A stretch of DNA of 64,000 nucleotides from Primulina eburnea (GCF_022965805.1 NC_133104.1:38980682-39044681), one strand, 5' to 3'; numbered from the stretch's first letter, positions 1-12,204 are shown. Translations and numbers: made by a program. The notes: generated by a model not told the origin, from the sequence alone.

Positions 1-210
1 AGTATACCAAATGATGATACTCTAACTGGAGGATAATAGTTCAAGGGAAAAAAAAGCATTAGTATATATGGAAGCTCACATACATTCTGTAGCTGCTGGG
101 AATGCATCAAATAGCGAAGTCACAATCTTGAACATCGTCTATTCTCAAGGAAATGCAAAAAAAAAAAGGAAAAAAGGGCAAAGACAAATAGTGACTAAAC
201 ACTTGAAAGA

Positions 211-1347
211 TTAAGTAAACGAGGTGCTAAAAAGATTGACAAGGATATTTATTTTTAGTACCAGCGCTACACGTCCCAGTTTGATAGGTGGCTCAATGAA
301 AACTCGAACTTTCCTGCATGGGGTTGTGAAAGAAATTATCGCTATCTTTCAATTAAACATGATGGGTTCGTTCAAAAATTATCTTTATGCATACTTGATG
401 ACTAGCTTGTCTCCATCTGCTGATAGTGAGTAATAGCTGCATCCTCTGGTTAAAGGGACTTGTATATTATCCCAATCTGCATTAGCAAAATAGAAATCTT
501 TAGTGTCAAAGAATGTAAAATGCTATTCTCTATGTAAAACGATAATTCTTTTTAAAGGTAGTGTGTAAATCATTCAAGATTGGTGAGTGAGGTGATCGCA
601 GAAGATACCTAAATGCCAACTGACTGCAGCGGTGGAGTCATTCCCTTCGCATATATGATCAATGTTGAACTGCATATTTTGACCCATACACGAAATTATT
701 TGCTCCAAGAAATGCAAAACCTCCTGCATTGTTCAAGAAACAAACATGTTATTTCTGAACAAGGCAACACAAACTTTACTATAAACACATGAAAGGCGGC
801 AAGTTCCTCGTGAGTTGGGTTATTGATATTTTAAAAATTTTAATGTGATTTAGAGATATAATACCTTTTTTCCGTGGAACGGTTTAGGGAAAGAGAAATC
901 TTCAAAGAAACAATCTTCTGCCATCAATTTGTCTAGTTTCTTTAACTTCTTCTCATTAATGGCAGAGTAAAACTGCATAATTGTGTTTGCAGGAGAATCT
1001 GCGCTTATTTTGATGTTAGAATTGCTAGATGGAATCGCAAATAGTTGTAAGGATTTGCTTTTGATGCTCTTATTTAAATGTATCGGTTGGAGCAGCGTCC
1101 CAATAGCTGGTTCTTGAAAGCCGCATTGTCTGTTTAGAAACACAGAGTGAAATGAATGCTTCACCTCTGGTTTGACATTGAACTGGATACTCTGCATTGT
1201 GACAGCATTGCTAAATCTCATTGAAGCAGCCATTGTAGAAGGATTGACAAAACATGCATCTGACATATGAATTTGAGTGTCGTGATAGAGCAAAATGGGA
1301 ATGTTTGTTCCTTGGAACATGGAAAAGGCATCACGGTTTCTAGGCAT
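211..1347 (-). CDS. NTF2/SnoaL-like family protein, probably plastid-targeted
   Basis: Four exons read on the minus strand: 1347-865, 723-609, 476-395 and 313-211, all with GT-AG borders. They join in phase to 783 nt (260 residues) ending in TAA at 213-211. The C-terminal half (from about residue 120) is an NTF2/SnoaL-type fold with the signatures IMQFYSAINEKKL, EDCFFEDFSFPKPFHGKK, then SWHLDW and PLTRGCSYY across the later exons, as in plant plastid NTF2-like proteins. The N-terminus is Ser/Asn-rich and poor in acidic residues, like a transit peptide. The first ATG is at 1347. A second in-frame ATG at 1233 (MAASMRFSNAV) looks more like a plastid-protein start, so the upstream 38 residues may be untranslated. 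Family membership is fairly sure; no biochemical role can be assigned, since such proteins may be enzymatic or scaffold-like. Confidence 0.82.
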
Positions 1348-1864
1348 TTTAGTTTATTTATGTGGCTTGAAATGTAACCAAAGAATCGATCCTTCAGACA
1401 TTCCAAATTCTGTGATAGATACTCTTTTGATTTGGTCAAGAATTGATACCATGATTCACCTTGAAATGGAAGCATTGTGGGACGTTTTCTTCCCCAAATT
1501 CGAAAAAAAGAGGGGAGAAGTACTTGCTTGATTATTGCATCAAAGTTTTGCCGTAGTTGGTACCATCATGCATACAAGATTTTACCAAATACCGTGAACT
1601 AAATCGAGGTATGTGGTTTAATGCACATCACAACATGTAGCAAATAATAATGATGGTCTAAATAAACATTTATGGTTTTTATAATTTTATGGTTTTTGAG
1701 CAACCAATCTGTATAACGTGCCTTATTTGTTAAGGAAAACACTTGATCTTTCGAATCAGACTACTTCGACAATGTCATGTAAGAATGCAGCCACCAAAAT
1801 TTTTTCAATTCACAAAAACGAGTACAAGAAAATGCAATACAAGAGTTGTATACAACATTTTTCC
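1348..1864. other. Intergenic, no gene seen
   Basis: Between two minus-strand genes. It should hold the promoter of the NTF2-like gene and the 3' flank of the small-protein gene. Reading frames here are short and unsupported. Confidence 0.5.
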
Positions 1865-2044
1865 TTAATACTGGGATTTTTTCCTAGGTGAACTCAGATA
1901 TTGAGCCGAGGATATGAGCGAATGAAATGCTTTTGCTGCTATCCTCATTTTGATCTGTCCTCTCTGTGGAATTAGTCTCTGCCTCTTCAAATTCTTGTCA
2001 AATGCAGAATTAGTAGCCGTTGCATCATTTACCTTGGTTCTCAT
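1865..2044 (-). CDS. Small basic protein of 59 residues, unknown function
   Basis: A single-exon ORF from ATG at 2044 to TAA at 1867-1865. The product is basic and Ser/Ala-rich; its middle (residues 19-46) holds LKRQRLIPQRGQIKMRIAAK followed by AFHSLISS, a strongly basic patch leading into a short amphipathic helix. There is no signal peptide and no transmembrane segment. A TATA box lies about 120 nt upstream on the same strand (2171-2163), giving a predicted 5' leader of about 90 nt, which is a normal plant gene layout and the main reason to believe it. The ORF is too short for a usual gene-finder cutoff. I do not recognise the family with certainty; it resembles the many short uncharacterised plant proteins with an RGQIK-type motif. 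It could encode a regulatory micropeptide. Confidence 0.55.
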   Translation of the reverse strand: MRTKVNDATATNSAFDKNLKRQRLIPQRGQIKMRIAAKAFHSLISSAQYLSSPRKKSQY

Positions 2045-2162
2045 CTTTTGTCAAGGTGTTTGAGCCGAGAACACTGTTTTTTTTTTTCTTTTTGGAGTGA
2101 TTTTTGATCTGATTCTTGATACTTGAGTACTTTGGATTGAATAGAATTATAAGCTGGGGTGG

Positions 2163-2171
2163 TTTATATAG
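2163..2171 (-). promoter_or_regulatory. TATA box of the small-protein gene
   Basis: The minus strand reads CTATATAAA, about 120 nt upstream of the ATG at 2044. A pyrimidine/adenine-rich leader follows, as expected for a plant core promoter. Confidence 0.55.
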
Positions 2172-2651
2172 GGTGTTTGGTTTTGGTGGATCTGGGGAGG
2201 ACAAGTGAGGGTGGTAGCAAGGGTTCTTCACTAGGCAGGGGAGTGGGGAGACATGCCAGCTATAATGTTTAAACCTCAAAAGATTCTGTAAGTGCACCAG
2301 TTATTTTATTTTATTTTTGTCGATCAATACAATATATGCTCTGTGCAGATGTAAGAAGTAATTCTGACAAACATGTGACTAATATGTTTTTTTTTTTATG
2401 GGCGACACCTTTAAGTTTTTAAAAATAACATAAAAATTTGAGAAAATTTACTTTTATCAATGAAGCGGCTATATTTAGCGTCACTTGCAAATGACGCTTA
2501 ATTGAAAATGTAAAGTGGTAATTATTGAATTTATGATTCTTAATAAAATAAAATGACTATGGTTTTCCTTACTTCACGAGTTTATGCAATTTGTTTCCTT
2601 TCAGACTCAGTTGTCACCAAGAAAATGATTGTGTACTTTATATTATATTGC

Positions 2652-4093
2652 TCATGGTGGCAGCCTGGCTTCTTCACCATGTGCAAGTTTCTGTAAACAT
2701 GTATAAATTGCTCTATGGTGTTCCCAAGGTGATGCGATCCCGCCTACGATATCTTTGATTTGTCCCGATCTTTGAAACAAGTAATCGATAGGTGTGATAA
2801 TCGCCTCTAGATCACGCGGTCTAGCAACAATTAATCAACAATAGGAACAATCGCGTTCAAGAGAACCTCCAAAGAACCCGTCCTTGGCAACCCTCGTGAA
2901 AATCGATCGACAAACGCCACAAAAGATAAATCTTTTGATAAGTTTGATTTGATACGACGCAAAAGTTATAACGAAACTTAAGCTTGTTTTTTAGAGAATT
3001 CTCAAAGAAAAGTTTTATAAACTCAATCAATAATGAACAAAAGTTAAAAGTTTACATGGTAGTCTAGCTTATATATAGGTAACAAACCCTACCTATAGAA
3101 AATTGCATATTTAAAGATATCAAATCTACTTGCCAAAATAATTAAAACACTAAACTAGGAAAATATTCTCGTCCAAACGAAAAGGGCACGGACCCCGTGT
3201 AGGCCTTCGGGTGAGGGTCCGTGTAGGCTCTGTAAATCTCAATCTCGAATGTATGAGACACGGACCCCGTGTACAGGTGCGTGTACACGTCCGTGTAGCC
3301 TCGGTCAGCTTCTACTTGATTGTGATGCAACCCGAACCCTTCGAGCCTTGTTTCCAAGCTTTCATTGGTTGGATGAAAGACAACATTCAACATCTTCAAG
3401 CGTCCTTTCGAGATTGATTCTTGGAACGCATAGTGGCCGGCTAGATTCACATCACAAGGTTCACAGAAATCTACCAAATATCCATGGGAGAATTTCCATC
3501 CCAAGCACGAGTTCGTGTCCGTGTTCCGCCAGCAGTAAACATCGCTCAGATTTATTGATTTTGGGTCATGCAATTGGATCAATCATAGAATAAATCTTCT
3601 TTAAAAATGTCAAATTGTCATACAAGTTGGGGAGATGGGAATCTTTGCATGGTTGGACAGTCCTCTGGCATGTCGACGAAAGAAAAATAGACTTGTTTTG
3701 GGTCGTAAAATTGGTAGGAGACAAGGTGAGATAGCTGAAAGCACGAGTAGGGGATGAAAAAAGAAACAACGGCAAATCAATGCTGGCAAGGTGGCTTTGT
3801 CTCTTAACCTCAAGCCCATCTAAAATAACATTTTTCTTGTCCACAAATCCAATTTTCTTCAGCCTTGATGACATCTAGCGTCATTGTTGTGCCTGTAAAT
3901 CTAATATAATATAAGCCAAGACTTAAAAAGAACAAACAAGAAACCAAAAGCTAGAATTAGCAGTCAACTTTTTTAACAAGATTTAAGGTTTTCAACTGAG
4001 AGTAGTTCTTATTGAGTGAAAAGATCATAACCTGAAGCCCGAAATGGACGATTTCGCTGCTGCAGGAACCAAAGGTTTCGGGGAATTCATCAT
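2652..4093 (-). pseudogene. Unrecognised decayed gene split by a solo LTR
   Basis: Minus-strand reading frames run from about 3874 to 3566 and, shifted by one nucleotide near 3575, on to 3455, where the solo LTR 3454-2730 interrupts them. If the LTR and one copy of its 5-bp target duplication are removed, the frame stays open through 2724-2652 and stops at TGA (2654-2652), adding about 25 codons. Upstream, an ATG at 4093/4090 starts a short Pro/Ala/Ser-rich stretch (MNSPKPLVPAAAKSSISGF) followed by a possible GT donor, and a TATA-like ACTATATA lies at about 4130-4121. The presumed second exon does not join in frame. I do not recognise the protein; it may be a dead gene or a non-coding transcript. 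Confidence 0.3.
2730..3454 (-). mobile_element. Solo LTR, 725 bp, TSD caagg
   Basis: It starts TGATG and ends CATCA, so the ends are short inverted repeats of LTR type. It is flanked by a perfect 5-bp target duplication, caagg at 2725-2729 and 3455-3459. No internal retroviral sequence or second LTR is present, which is the signature of a solo LTR left by recombination. Read on the minus strand it has a TATA-like stretch near 3080-3070 upstream of its transcribed part, so that orientation is preferred. A block rich in repeats of cacggacc/gtgtag lies at 3185-3300. Superfamily is uncertain, probably Ty3/gypsy. Confidence 0.8.
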
Positions 4094-4130
4094 CAAGAAG
4101 CTACTACTTGAACTATCGGTTATATAGTGA

Positions 4131-5189
4131 TTGAACCTTGAAATTTAAACATTTTAAAAAATTATGCAGCCTTGAATATTGCAAATATCAAGGTTTGAAG
4201 TTGTCATCCAAAGCGTGCAAAAATAAGGAGCAAACAAAACTATCTATTTTTTGTCGCAACAAGAAGATGAAACAAGTTTTTGTCGGTGCCAATTCTTTCA
4301 TTCTGAATTTCAGATTTCCAGTTGTTGATGTTACACTCCATTCGTAGCTTCGTGAATTATTTCTTGAGAGAGGAAATTATTGTTCTTTGTGAGAGCCGGT
4401 CGCAGTGTACAAGAGAGTTCGATTGTAGCGATATCAAAGTGATGGAGTACTCGACGATAAATGATAAGTTACTAATACCAAAAGACGACACAATTTCAAC
4501 AACTTTAACACCAAATGTACAAATTTTTGAATTCTTAAAAACGCTATAAAATTAATTTTTGGTTACATGCTAAATTTATTCCTATCATCTGTAATTGTGT
4601 ATCTATGTATCTATCTATCTATATTATAAATGTGTGTAAATGTGAATAATGCAATATTTACTTGAAAAATGGAGAGCCCGTTATCTATTCATATCCCACT
4701 CTGAAACTGGAGTTCAAGTAATAATCTAACATCTATGCAAGGAAAATATGGAGAAAATATATTAATAATCTTTATTGGGATAACAAAATTTTCAATAAAT
4801 TAACATCATAATACTTTTTTTCTAAAAAATTGTATAAAACTCAATGATAACATCCATATAATAAGCTCGTATAATTTTCCAAAGTTATTAGATACCATCA
4901 TATCTTTTTATAGTATGAATATATCGTTATATATTTTTATACAAAGGAAAAATGGCAACTTTGGTTATGTAAGTTGGATTTTTTTTTTAGTTTAAATCTT
5001 GTAATTCGTCGATATTTGATGACTTTGATTTTTTTTCTTGTTTGGTCATTTTAATCAGAAGCCGCTAAACTCGTCGATCATTTTTTTATTTGATATTGAT
5101 GTTCTTCGACGTAGTATATGTATCATGAATAAACTTATATTACACGAATTAAAATAAATCTAGACAAAAACAAAAAGGAAAAAAATTGA
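4131..5189. other. AT-rich intergenic, no gene seen
   Basis: Reading frames are short and biased by AT content. A small (tatc)n run lies near 4604-4625. Nothing else could be supported. Confidence 0.4.
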
Positions 5190-5194
5190 CATCC

Positions 5195-5676
5195 TGTTGC
5201 AAATATTGATCAACATCCAGTAAGCAGCTCAACTTAGAAGATACGGTCAACCAAAAAATCAGTAGTGGATGGTTTATTATTGAACTACTTGTAACTTATT
5301 AGATAACTAATAAATGAGTTAGTTGAGTCAGTCATGTTAGGAGTAAGTCAACGGAGGAATAAGCCTTGGGGCTATATATATAAATCAAGCTTGTACCTGT
5401 AACTACTACTACTCTCTGTTCTTTTCGTTGTATTCATCATCTTCTGAAAGGCTTAATAAAGATTCTTGCTCGGAGTTCCCAAGTGGACGTAGGCGAAGAA
5501 AGCCGAACCACTATAAACCTTGTGCCTCGTGTTCTTGTCATATTATTTCTTGTATTCATTTCTGTGCAAATCTTTGCGTTGATCAAAAAGGCTGTGTGAG
5601 TGCGTGTATATGCTTACTGAGGTGAGGAATTCTTGGCCTTAATCTGGAGAAGGAATAACTGGGATTATTCACAACA
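5195..5676 (+). repeat. 5' LTR of the copia element
   Basis: 482 bp. A TATA-type stretch (CTATATATATAAATC) at about 5372-5386 is followed by a leader containing AATAAAG near 5455, consistent with the LTR promoter and polyadenylation region. Confidence 0.95.
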
Positions 5677-5714
5677 AACTGGTATCAGAGCCAGATTATC
5701 AGGAAGTCCGATAA

Positions 5715-8700
5715 ATGTCAAGAATGGGAGCTCCCAGAGTCGAGATTGAACGATTCGATGGAAAAACTGACTTCTCAATTTGGAGGAAAAGGATGAGGGC
5801 GATTCTGGTTCAAATGAAGGTTGCCAAGGCCCTTGAAGGAGAGAAGAGTCTACCATCGATGATGAGTTCCGACGAGAAAGCGGATATTCTCGAGCAAGCA
5901 TACAGCACTATTATTCTCCATCTAAGTGACAGAGTATTACGAGAGGTTGATCAAGAATCTACAGCAGCTGGAGTTTGGTTAAAATTGGAGCAGCTGTATA
6001 TGACAAACACACTTTACAATCGAATCCACCTTAAGGGCAAATTGTTTGGATTCAAGATGGTTGAAGAAAAATCCATAGATGACAATCTTGATGAGTTCAA
6101 TAAAATCATCATTGCTTTGGAGAACTTGAAATAAAGATCGACAACGAAGACAAGGCAATCCTGATTTTGAACTCTCTGCCTAAATCATATTCCATCTTCG
6201 TTGATACAATCAAGTTTGCCCGTGAAACACTGACACTAGATGAAGTCCAAACAGCCTTAAAGGCCAAAGAGAGTCAAGATAGGCTAGTGAAAGATGAGGG
6301 AGATGGAGAAGGTTTATTCATGAGGGGCATATTAGAAAAGAAGGAGCAATATAATATTAAGCGCAAAGGAAGAAGTCGATCAAAATCAAGGACCAGATTC
6401 AAGTGCTACTACTGCCATAAAGAAGGGCACATCAAAAGGGACTGTCCGAATTTGAAAAAGAAGATAACAAACAGAGAACATGAGCCTACGAACCAAGCCA
6501 TGATTTCAGATGGATATGAGATCTCTGAAGTACTTGCAGTGTCCACTGAAAGAAAAGAGGTTGAGTGGATACTAGATTCGGGGTGTTCATATCACATGAC
6601 ACCAAATCGAGAATGGTTTGAAAACTTCATCAAAGAAGGGGATGGTGGCCGAGTAATCATGGGAAATAACACCGAATGTAAAGTGTTGGGCGTAGGGTCC
6701 ATAAAACTTATCATGGACGGTGGAATTTGTAGGAGTTTGACAGAAGTTCGGTATGTCCCAGGCCTTAAAAGAAATTTAATCTCACTTGGATCTTTGGATA
6801 ATAAAGGCTACACATACAAAGCTGAAGGAGGAGTCCTAAAAGTAAGTTCTGGTGCTCTGGTAATTATGAAGGGAATCAAGAAAGAAGGCCTGTATGTATT
6901 GCAAGGAAACACAGTCACCCCCACTGAAAGCTTAATCACAGAACAGTCAAGAGATATGACTAAGATGTGGCATCTCAGGCTTGGACACATTAGTCAAAGA
7001 GGAATAGATGAGCTAAAGAAACAAGGGGTTTTTGGGTCTGATGTTGTTCACAAACTAGATTTTTGTGAACATTGTGTTTTTGGCAAACAAACCAGAGTAA
7101 AGTTTAGCATGTCACAACATACCACAAAGGGAACATTGGATTATGTTCATTCTGATATTTGGGGACCAGCTAAGACTAACACTCTAGGGGGGGCAAGGTA
7201 TTTCATAACCTTTATGGATGACTTCTCTAGAAAGGTTTGGGTCTACATGTTAAAGCACAAGAACGAGGCATTCAAAAGCTTCAAACAATGGAAAGCCTTG
7301 GTAGAAAACCAAACTGGAAAGAAAATTAAGAGACTAAGAACAGATAATGGACTCGAATATCTTGCAAGTGAATTTACAGAATTCTGTAAGGATCAAGGGA
7401 TAGTAAGACACAAGACAGTGAGATACACCCCCCAACAAAATGGGGTTGCAGAGCGCATGAATCGAACAATATTGGAAAGGGTGCGATGTATGCTTAACCA
7501 TGCAAATTTAGGCAAGAAATTTTGGGGGGGAGCTGTGTCTACTGCCGTCCACATAATTAACAGAAGTCCTTCTACAACATTGGAATTTAAGGTACCTGAA
7601 GAAATATGGTCTGGAAAACCAGTGAATTACTCAAACTTAAGAATCTTTGGATGCCAAGCTTATGTCCACACTAATGAAGGAAAACTTGAGCCTAGATTTT
7701 TGGTGCATCTTCTTGGGATATTCTGATGGAGTGAAGGGATTTAGATGTTGGTCTGATGAAGAAAACAACTCTAAAGTAATCACCAGTAGGGATGTCATTT
7801 TCAACGAGCAAGAGATACTAAAACTCGACACACATAGCCAAGATAACAGTGGGATACAGTCTGTCCAAATAGAACAAGAAGGAAACTATCAGACTAAGGT
7901 GGAGTGTGAACCTGAAACCATTAAGAATGAAATTCAAGAAGAAGAAGTAAAGGCCAATACTAATCAAACTGATTTGAGTCAGTACCAGCTTGCCAGAGAT
8001 AGGAAAAGAAGGGACATTAGACCTCCGAATAGACTTGGCTTTGCTGAACTCACTGCATATGCTCTTGCTGCTGGTCAAAACATAATGGATGAAGAACCAA
8101 GATCATATGAGGAAGCCACTAACTGTAACAGAGCCCATTTGTGGAGACAGGCAATGGACGAAGAAATGATATCCTTAAAGAAAAATAATACCTGGACACT
8201 TGTAGACAATCCGGAAACACAGAAGGTTATAGGCTGCAAATGGATTTATAAGTTCAAGGAAGAAGTACCAGGTGTTATGTAAGCAAAGTATAAAGCAAGG
8301 TTGGTGGCAAAGGGCTATTCTCAGCGGGAAGGAATAGACTACAATGAGGTCTTCTCACCAGTAGTAAAATACACCTCCATCAGAATACTTTTATCCTTAG
8401 TGACTTATTATAATATGGAACTAGAGCAAATGGATGTTAAGACGGCGTTCCTACATGGGGAGTTGGAAGAAACCATTTATATGGCACAACCGGAAGGCTA
8501 TGTATTATCCGGTGAGGAACACAAAGTTTGTCTCTTGGAAAAGTCACTATATGGCCTGAAGCAATCACCCCGCCAGTGGTACCTAAGGTTTGACACGTTT
8601 ATGACTAGAATTGGATATCAAAGAAGCCAGTATGATAGCTGTTTCTACTTTAAGAATCTGGAAAAATGCAGTAGGTTGTACTTGATATTATATGTGGATG

Positions 8701-9668
8701 ATATGCTCATTGCAAGCCAAGAAATCAAGGAAGTTAACAAATTAAAGCAGCTTCTAGGAACAGAGTTCGAAATGAAACAAATGGGACAAGCATCAAGAAT
8801 CTTAGGTATGAATATAAAAAGAGACAGGGCTCTCGGACGCTTACATGTCACACAACAAGCTTACTTGAGTAAATTCCTCACAAGGTTCAATATGCAACAA
8901 GCAAGGACTGTGACAACGCCAATAGGAGCACATCTTAAACTCTCATCTGAACAAAGCCCGAAAAATGAAGAGGAAGTTGGAGAAATGCTCAAAGTACCAT
9001 ACTCCAGTGCTGCAGGGAGTATTATGTATGGAATGGTGTGTACCGGACCTGATATAGCTTATGCATCAAGTTTAGTAAGCAGGTTTATGTCCAATCCTGG
9101 GTATAAACATTGGCAAGCAGTAAAATGGGTGCTAAGGTATCTTAAAAGTTCCAAGGAGGCTAGGCTGAACTACGATAACAAGTGGAAAGATACTGAGAAG
9201 ATTGAAGGCTTTGTAGATTCAGACTTTGCTGGTGATGTGGATAAAAGGAAGTCACAAACAGGATATGTGTTTACAGTGTATGGAAATACAGTCAGCTGGA
9301 AGTCTACTCTTCAACACATTGTAACTTTGTCTACTACAGAAGCGGAGTATGTTGCTGCCACAGAGGCATTTAAAGAAGCCTTATGGATAAAAGGATTGGT
9401 TGAAGAACTAGAAGGAAGTCAAGCTGAAACCGTGGTGCACTGTGATAGTCAAGGGGCAGTTCAACTCATGAAAAATCCAGTGCATCATGAGAGGACAAAA
9501 CACATAGATGTTAGGCTTCATTTTATAAGGGAAATGGTAGCTCAAGGCAAAGTGAAAATAAAGAAGATTGGGACTGATGATAATCCTTCTGATATGCTGA
9601 CCAAGGTAGTGACAGGAATGAAACTCCAGCATTGTATGTCACTCATCAAATTGGGAAAACCTCCTTAG
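5715..9668 (+). pseudogene. copia gag-pol polyprotein, broken by three lesions
   Basis: About 1318 codons, the usual length of a one-ORF copia polyprotein. Order: gag from MSRMGAPRVEIERFDG; CCHC zinc knuckle CYYCHKEGHIKRDC (about 6403); aspartic protease ILDSGCSYHMTPN (about 6569); GAG-pre-integrase HLRLGHIS with a following Cys pair; integrase core with DIWGP, MDDFSRKVWV, TDNGLEY and PQQNGVAER; reverse transcriptase with YVDDMLIA (about 8690); RNase H with DSDFAGD and STTEAEYVA. Lesions: a 1-nt deletion near 6128, a 1-nt insertion in a T run near 7697, and an in-frame TAA at 8280-8282 at the start of RT. The two indels cancel, so the first and last parts share a frame. The copy cannot make an intact polyprotein, although all catalytic motifs are still readable. 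Confidence 0.95.
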
Positions 9669-9730
9669 GAAGGAGGTACGGGGGAACAATGAAGAGCAAG
9701 GTATACTGGTATGCTGATCAGGTGGAGATT

Positions 9731-10213
9731 TGTTGCAAATATTGATCAACATCCAGTAAGCAGCTCAACTTAGAAGATACAGTCAACCAAAGAAATCAGT
9801 AGTGGATGGTTTATTATTGAACTACTTGTAACTGATTAGATAACTAATAAATGAGTTAGTTGAGTCAGTCATGTTAGGAGTAAGTCAACAGAGGAATAAG
9901 CCTTGGGGCTATATATATAAATCAAGCTTGTGCCTGTAACTACTACTACTCTCTGTTCTTTTCGTTGTATTCATCATCTTCTGAAAGGCTTAATAAAGAT
10001 TCTTGCTCGGAGTTCCCAAGTGGACGTAGGCGAAGAAAGCCGAACCACTATAAACCTTGTGTCTCGTGTTCTTGTCATATTATTTCTTGTATTCATTTAT
10101 GTGCAAATCTTTGCGTTGATCAAAAAGGCTGTGTGAGTGCGTGTATATGCTTACTGCGGTGAGGAATTCTTGGCCTTAATCTGGAGAAGGAATAACTGGG
10201 ATTATTCACAACA
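9731..10213 (+). repeat. 3' LTR of the copia element
   Basis: 483 bp, nearly identical to the 5' LTR, ending at the catcc target duplication. Confidence 0.95.
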
Positions 10214-10424
10214 CATCCAATATTTAAAAATAAGAGAAAAAACTTGTAATTTTTTTTTAAGTATAGACTTTAATAGATTTTAATGCGTAAAACGTCATAT
10301 AAACCAGAAAAACATTATTGTCCAATAAGCAAAAGCAGACCCGTAGTATGGGCTAGTCTAGGTTTCACGTCCTAATAGATCATAGACCTAACTCAGACTA
10401 CAATATATATGTATATTTTTGCGA

Positions 10425-10603
10425 GTGAGTCTCATGTGAGACCGTCTTACGGGTCATAATCTGTGAGACGGGTCAATCCTATCCATATTCACAATAAAAA
10501 GTAATACTCTTAGCATAAAAAGTAATATTTTTTCATGGGTGACCCAAATAAGAGATCTATCTCACAAATACGACCCGTAAGACCTGTTCACACAAATTTT
10601 TGT
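10425..10603 (+). mobile_element. GAGACGGTCTCA-type MITE, copy 1
   Basis: About 180 bp with ends built from near-palindromic TGTGAGACCGTCTTAC / GACCCGTAAGACC and a conserved core: GGGTCAAT, then ATTCACAATAAAAAGTAAT, TACTCTTAGCATAAAAAGTA and GGGTGACCCAAATAAGAGAT. The same core recurs eight more times here. No transposase; boundaries approximate. Confidence 0.75.
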
Positions 10604-10823
10604 CTATTTTTGCAGGCCAACCCACACTTATGGGTCATATTTTTGTATTATTTGTTGGGCTTTTTTTTTTTAAGGATTTTTGTTGGGCTTTTGGTTTTAT
10701 GTTATAAATGTATATATATTCATTAAAATTGTATAAATAATCCAAGGCTTGGTTTGGACAGTCAAGATTCGGTGAGACCTACGGTCCTACAGATAATCAT
10801 TAGTACAAAAGAGAAATCCTTTG

Positions 10824-10826
<3 letters not shown>

Positions 10827-10859
<33 letters not shown>
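10827..10859. repeat. (taa)n microsatellite
   Basis: About eleven uninterrupted trinucleotide units. Confidence 0.95.
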
Positions 10860-10860
<1 letters not shown>

Positions 10861-11324
10861 TACTACGACTGCGATGGACCTAAAGCAACTGTTTTTTATC
10901 GATAAAATCAAAATTGGACGGATATTTTTATGCGTGACTTATTTTATAATATTTTTTAAAATAATTTGATATAGTTTCTGTACATTGATAATATTTGGAT
11001 TATCTAACTCTTATTGATTAAAAAATTATTAATTAATCTATAAATTAAATATTTATTATATTATAGAATGAGATTTAGTTTCAATGGACATGAATATAGT
11101 AGATGCAAGCCATCCTGCTGTTTTATCTAGTTTGAGCATAAATATATAATGCCAATTGTATAAAATTATTTTCGATATTAGAAAACAGGTTCCCATGGAA
11201 AATAATGTCGAACACAATTTTTTTGAGCCCGTGACATGCAACGAAGCTAAGCAACGAGTTTTCGACGTCGATATTATTTAATAATTTAACATCGTAAACA
11301 ACAAATTTCATATAACAAAATAGT

Positions 11325-11850
11325 AAGGTTCTAAAAAGCGTGAAGTGCGGATGTCGAGCTCCAATCTTTACAAGCTTAAGCGAGATTAGCACAGGTTTAA
11401 GCGTGAAAAAATGTTTTTTTATCTTTAGTGTAATTATAATTATTTCAAACCAATAAAAAAATATGATAAATTTAAGTCTGATTCATTAATTCTCATATTT
11501 ATAAAAGCATAGAAATCTCAAAATTACAATCTTTATTGTTTTTGCAACTAGATCACATTAAAAAATACTAAATATTTGTCAAATTATTATCAGACATACT
11601 GAATCATAATTAAAATTTAAAAATAAACATCTAACTTATAAACATAATTTATTATTTTAAATAACAAAATAAAAAATTTAAAAATAAATATACGTGATTA
11701 ATTGTACTTAAGCACACTTAATTACGCTTAATTCGATCACACTACAGTTTAACCGATTTTTTCCGCTTTTCTCTGAAGGGGGACGTTTTTGTCGAGCTTC
11801 AAGCTTAAGCGCACTTAAACGAAGCTAAAACGGACTTTTTAGAACACTGT
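11325..11850. mobile_element. hAT-like non-autonomous element, 8-bp TSD
   Basis: Flanked by a perfect 8-bp direct repeat, aaaatagt, at 11317-11324 and 11851-11858, the size typical of hAT transposons. The left end reads AAGGTTCTAAAAAGCG; the right end, reverse-complemented, reads ACAGTGTTCTAAAAAGTCCG, so they share TTCTAAAAAG after slightly different tips. Subterminal cgcttaagc/gcttaag motifs occur at both ends. No coding capacity. Confidence 0.7.
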
Positions 11851-12204
11851 AAAATAGTCAAAATAAGACTATTTCATAATAATAATAATTGTCTTTATAA
11901 TGCAAAATTCAAAACATAAATAAAAAACATTTACGGCTGAAATAAAAATAAATATTACAAAACTAAAACAAGTGCATGAACTCGAGAGTGATCGGCATAA
12001 CCAGTCGTAAAACATATTTCGAATCATAACTTTTATATGTAACATATAATGTTAAATATATTATTTTATTTTATAATCATGTGATGTATTTGTGATGATG
12101 TTAGTGCGTGTGTGTGTGTATAGCCCATTGTCCAACTTCTATTCTAATTTCTAAAACTAAGGAGGTTTACGTGATCATCTACGTCGAGTAGATCTCTTGT
12201 ACGA

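Larger units (their letters stand above)
5195..10213 (+). mobile_element. Complete Ty1/copia LTR retrotransposon, TSD catcc
   Basis: The 5' LTR (5195-5676) and 3' LTR (9731-10213) both run TGTTGCAAAT...TTCACAACA. The element is bounded by a perfect 5-bp target duplication, catcc, at 5190-5194 and 10214-10218. I count seven substitutions and one 1-bp indel between the LTRs, about 1.5% divergence, so insertion is fairly recent. A primer-binding site TGGTATCAGAGC (5680-5691), matching the 3' end of initiator Met-tRNA, follows the 5' LTR, and a purine run precedes the 3' LTR. The domain order protease, integrase, RT, RNase H puts it in Ty1/copia; the sequence looks Tork/Tnt1-like, but lineage is not tested. 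Confidence 0.97.

Noticed and set aside
3142..3582. 146-codon minus-strand ORF
   Set aside because: Its C-terminal part is LTR sequence with a cacggacc repeat; only the N-terminal part is treated as possible host sequence.
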